A stretch of DNA of 64,000 nt from Leifsonia aquatica H1aii (lineage in GTDB: Bacteria; Actinomycetota; Actinomycetes; Actinomycetales; Microbacteriaceae): positions 62,001 to 126,000 of the forward strand of contig NZ_AYMR01000006.1 of NCBI RefSeq assembly GCF_000633535.1, read 5' to 3'. The notes under the pieces are model-generated. The model was not told the DNA's origin. It worked only from the letters and a program-made list of their open reading frames with translations, and did no database searches. This document shows positions 61,759 through 64,000 of the stretch, in pieces. Made by a program: the position numbers and the translations under genes. Position 1 is the first letter of the stretch. The number at the start of each line of letters is the position of its first letter.

Positions 61759-62829
61759 GTGACCGAGACCCTGTCCCAGCTGTCCACCGTGTTCATCTAC
61801 GTGGCCATGGGGGTCTACGCCGCAGCGTTCATCGCGTTCGCACTCGACCTCGCCCGTCGAGGCGCGCGCGTGACGGCGGTCGAGGCCGCGTCCGTGCCGA
61901 GCGCCGTCGCGCGGAGGTCGGCGGTTCCGGCGCAGGTGGGGGCCTCCCGGACGATCACCGCCGACACCGGCGGACCGTCGCCGGACGACGCCCCGCCGAG
62001 CTCCGCGCTGGGGCGCCTGTCTTCGCGGATCAGCACGCGCATCGAAGACGACGTCATGAACGGCTCCGTCTCGTCGGCGTCCATCCGCTGGGCGTTCACG
62101 CTCACGATCATCGGCTTCGCGTTCCATCTGGTGGCCACGGTGCTGCGCGGTATCGCTGCGGCCCGAGTCCCGTGGGCCAACATGTGGGAGTTCTCGATGA
62201 CGGGGACCCTCGTCATCATCGGTGTCTTCCTGGTCGCCAACCTCAAGTGGGACATCAAGTACCTGGGGACCTTCATCGTCGGGCTGGTCCTGGTGCTGCA
62301 GGGGATCGCGCTGCTGCGGTACTACGTTCCGGTGGTTCCGCTCCAGCCCGCCCTGCAGTCGTACTGGCTGGTCATCCACATCATCGTCGCCGTCCTCGGC
62401 ACGGCATTCTTCGCACTGGGCTTCGCCTTGTCCGGTCTGCAGCTGCTGCAGTACCGGCGCGAGCGTCAGATCGCCGAGTCCCGTCCGCAGCAGTTCCGCT
62501 TCCTGGGCACACTGCCCAGTTCGGTCGCGCTCGAGAACCTCGCCTACCGGATCAACATCGTCGGCTTCATCGCGTGGACCTTCACGCTGATCGCCGGAGC
62601 CATCTGGGCCGAGAAGGCGTGGGGGCGTTACTGGGGTTGGGACACGAAGGAAGTCTGGACCTTCATCATCTGGGTGATCTACGCCGGCTACATCCACGCC
62701 CGAGCTACGCGCGGATGGCGCGGATCCCGTTCGGCCTGGCTCGCGATCATCGGGTTCGCGGCGGTGCTGTTCAACTTCGGCGTCGTGAACGTGTTCTTCA
62801 AAGGACTGCACGCGTACTCGGGTCTGTGA
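61759..62829 (+). CDS. ccsB: Cytochrome c synthesis protein CcsB/ResC
   Basis: A 356-residue heme-handling membrane protein with eight or so helices. The tryptophan-rich heme-binding WWD segment is WGRYWGWDTKEVWTFIIW (about 295-312), with conserved His around it (YIHARATRGWRG). It completes heme export and ligation with ResB. GTG start is leaderless: TAGGCT at 61747-61752 is 6 nt upstream, overlapping the resB stop, so it also has its own promoter. Last gene before the hairpin at 62857. Confidence 0.93.
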   Translation: MTETLSQLSTVFIYVAMGVYAAAFIAFALDLARRGARVTAVEAASVPSAVARRSAVPAQVGASRTITADTGGPSPDDAPPSSALGRLSSRISTRIEDDVMNGSVSSASIRWAFTLTIIGFAFHLVATVLRGIAAARVPWANMWEFSMTGTLVIIGVFLVANLKWDIKYLGTFIVGLVLVLQGIALLRYYVPVVPLQPALQSYWLVIHIIVAVLGTAFFALGFALSGLQLLQYRRERQIAESRPQQFRFLGTLPSSVALENLAYRINIVGFIAWTFTLIAGAIWAEKAWGRYWGWDTKEVWTFIIWVIYAGYIHARATRGWRGSRSAWLAIIGFAAVLFNFGVVNVFFKGLHAYSGL

Positions 62830-62856
62830 TCCCGGGCCGTCACGCACTCCTCGTGA

Positions 62857-62898
62857 GCGCCGGTTGGAATCCTCGTCGGATTCCGGCCGGCGCTTTCT
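62857..62898 (+). terminator. Terminator of the cytochrome c maturation operon
   Basis: A 16-bp stem (62857-62872 with 62878-62893, two G-U pairs) with a 5-nt loop, followed by TTTCTGC. It starts 28 bp after the ccsB stop and insulates the rRNA operon from upstream transcription. Confidence 0.85.
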
Positions 62899-63040
62899 GC
62901 ATTCCTGGCGGCGGCCATCCCCGCCGGCGGCCATCCCGCCGGCGCAGGGGCGCAACACCGGGGGCGACGACGGCGGCTCGGGGAAAAACCGCGTGATTCC
63001 GCGGAAGTCAAGCGCGACACGCCCGGGATGAACGCGAGAT

Positions 63041-63069
63041 TTGCGCGGTTCTGGGGACCTGCGTAAAGT
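63041..63069 (+). promoter_or_regulatory. rrn promoter P1
   Basis: -35 TTGCGC (63041-63046), 17-bp spacer, -10 TAAAGT (63064-63069). About 515 bp upstream of the mature 16S 5' end. Confidence 0.6.
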
Positions 63070-63284
63070 ACTTACTTGTCACCCCAAAGGTGCGGGAGAG
63101 CGGAAGAGCTTCCCGGCCTCAAGAGGGACCAAATCCTGAGCTTAGCGGCAAATCTGAACTTGTAAGAGTTCCTTTGTTGCGCTTAGGATTAACACCCCAC
63201 TCACTGAGCAGGTCTAACCGGTTCGGTTCGTGCAAATCGGATGTATCCCACGATGGATGAACGAAAGAGCGCGAAACGGCCGAC

Positions 63285-63312
63285 TTGACAAACTGACTGA
63301 GAGTGGTAAGGT
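63285..63312 (+). promoter_or_regulatory. rrn promoter P2
   Basis: A consensus -35 TTGACA (63285-63290), 16-bp spacer, -10 TAAGGT (63307-63312), about 270 bp upstream of 16S. The strongest promoter-like sequence in the window. Confidence 0.75.
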
Positions 63313-63584
63313 AGAGAAGTTGCCTCACAGAGCAGCCCGAGAGGGTGAAAGGTGAGAGCGTCCGATCCTTGAGAACTCAACAGCGTGCACAATGTCAAAT
63401 GCCAAACAACCTCGGCATTGACTTGAAAGACTCCGGTCTGATGGTCGATGCGAGATTCCTTTGGATTAGAAACAGAATGTCAGTAGATATTCGAAACTAG
63501 TCAAGACAAACTCGCAGTGCTTGGACACATTTCCTGTCCAGCCTGCACTATGTTTCCAGTCGCTTGCGACTTGGAGCAAAACAT

Positions 63585-64000
<416 letters not shown>

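Larger units (their letters stand above)
62899..63584 (+). promoter_or_regulatory. rRNA operon leader region
   Basis: This protein-gene-free stretch of 686 bp changes from G/C-rich to balanced composition at about 63050. It holds two promoters (described separately), a third weaker one (TTGTAA 63160-63165, 18 bp, TAGGAT 63184-63189), the leader segment CTTGAGAACTCAACAGCGTG (starting near 63371, typical of actinobacterial rRNA leaders), and a stem (63516-63527 with 63535-63549, bulged) resembling an RNase III-type processing site just before 16S. Small ORFs here lack coding signal. Confidence 0.75.

Noticed and set aside
62899-62945. Direct repeat GCCGGCGGCCATCCC downstream of the ccs terminator
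   Set aside because: Two imperfect short copies in very G/C-rich DNA; could be chance.
63119-63398. Short leftward open frames in the rRNA leader
   Set aside because: They lie across the P2 promoter, lack start signals and coding composition, and are on the opposite strand to rRNA.

Overview
The window is a high-GC actinobacterial chromosome segment, most likely from the family Microbacteriaceae and Leifsonia-like. The evidence is the strong G/C codon bias, a NucS mismatch-repair nuclease, the coproporphyrin branch of heme synthesis (ChdC, CpfC, CgoX), many apparently leaderless genes (a TAnnnT box 6-8 nt before an ATG or GTG), and the start of a 16S rRNA gene at the right edge with actinobacterial signatures. 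Genus is an inference; no database was consulted. Gene density is high and almost every gene belongs to a recognisable family. I see no prophage, insertion sequence, CRISPR array or tRNA.

Left part (1-24 kb), mostly small transcription units: a HAD hydrolase fragment, sseB-like and nucS, a lactonase, an MFS exporter divergent from a LacI regulator across a 28-bp perfect palindrome, an M20 amidohydrolase, a MATE exporter, a translationally coupled trio (MBL hydrolase, an internally duplicated protein, a secreted HNH nuclease), a proline-rich membrane protein, an ABC-2 exporter with its GbsR/MarR-like regulator, a small membrane protein preceded by a 29-bp minisatellite, an M13 peptidase, a serine hydrolase, an NAD-dependent epimerase, an MprF-like protein, glycyl-tRNA synthetase and a GNAT acetyltransferase.

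Middle part (23.9-35.1 kb), an almost complete heme pathway from glutamyl-tRNA: hemA reads left; hemE-hemY(cgoX), three small membrane-protein genes, chdC-hemH(cpfC)-hemC-hemD and hemB-hemL read right. Several neighbours overlap by 4 bp. It is followed by a leftward xylose/ribose-type ABC importer (binding protein, ATPase, permease) with a ROK regulator upstream.

Right part (40-64 kb): two DUF1304 membrane proteins flanking an FAD monooxygenase, an AcuI-like reductase, a PEP-mutase-like protein, an LssY-C membrane protein, a CPA1 Na+/H+ antiporter, tRNA hydroxylase TrhO, polyprenol-phosphate mannose synthase, a YbhB-like protein, a LysE exporter, the methylcitrate genes prpD-prpB-prpC, a thiolase, radC preceded by three DnaA-box-like 9-mers, an archaeal-type aspartyl-tRNA synthetase, and a cytochrome c maturation operon (phosphatase, ResA-like, CcdA, ResB, CcsB) ending in a strong hairpin. 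A roughly 690-bp rRNA leader with two good promoters then leads into 16S rRNA. Heme synthesis and cytochrome c assembly both serve respiration, and the prp genes dispose of propionyl-CoA. The most interesting unexplained signals are non-coding (palindromes, DnaA boxes, minisatellite, overlapping divergent promoters) plus the duplicated protein at 8.5 kb; I did not find a convincing new multi-gene system.
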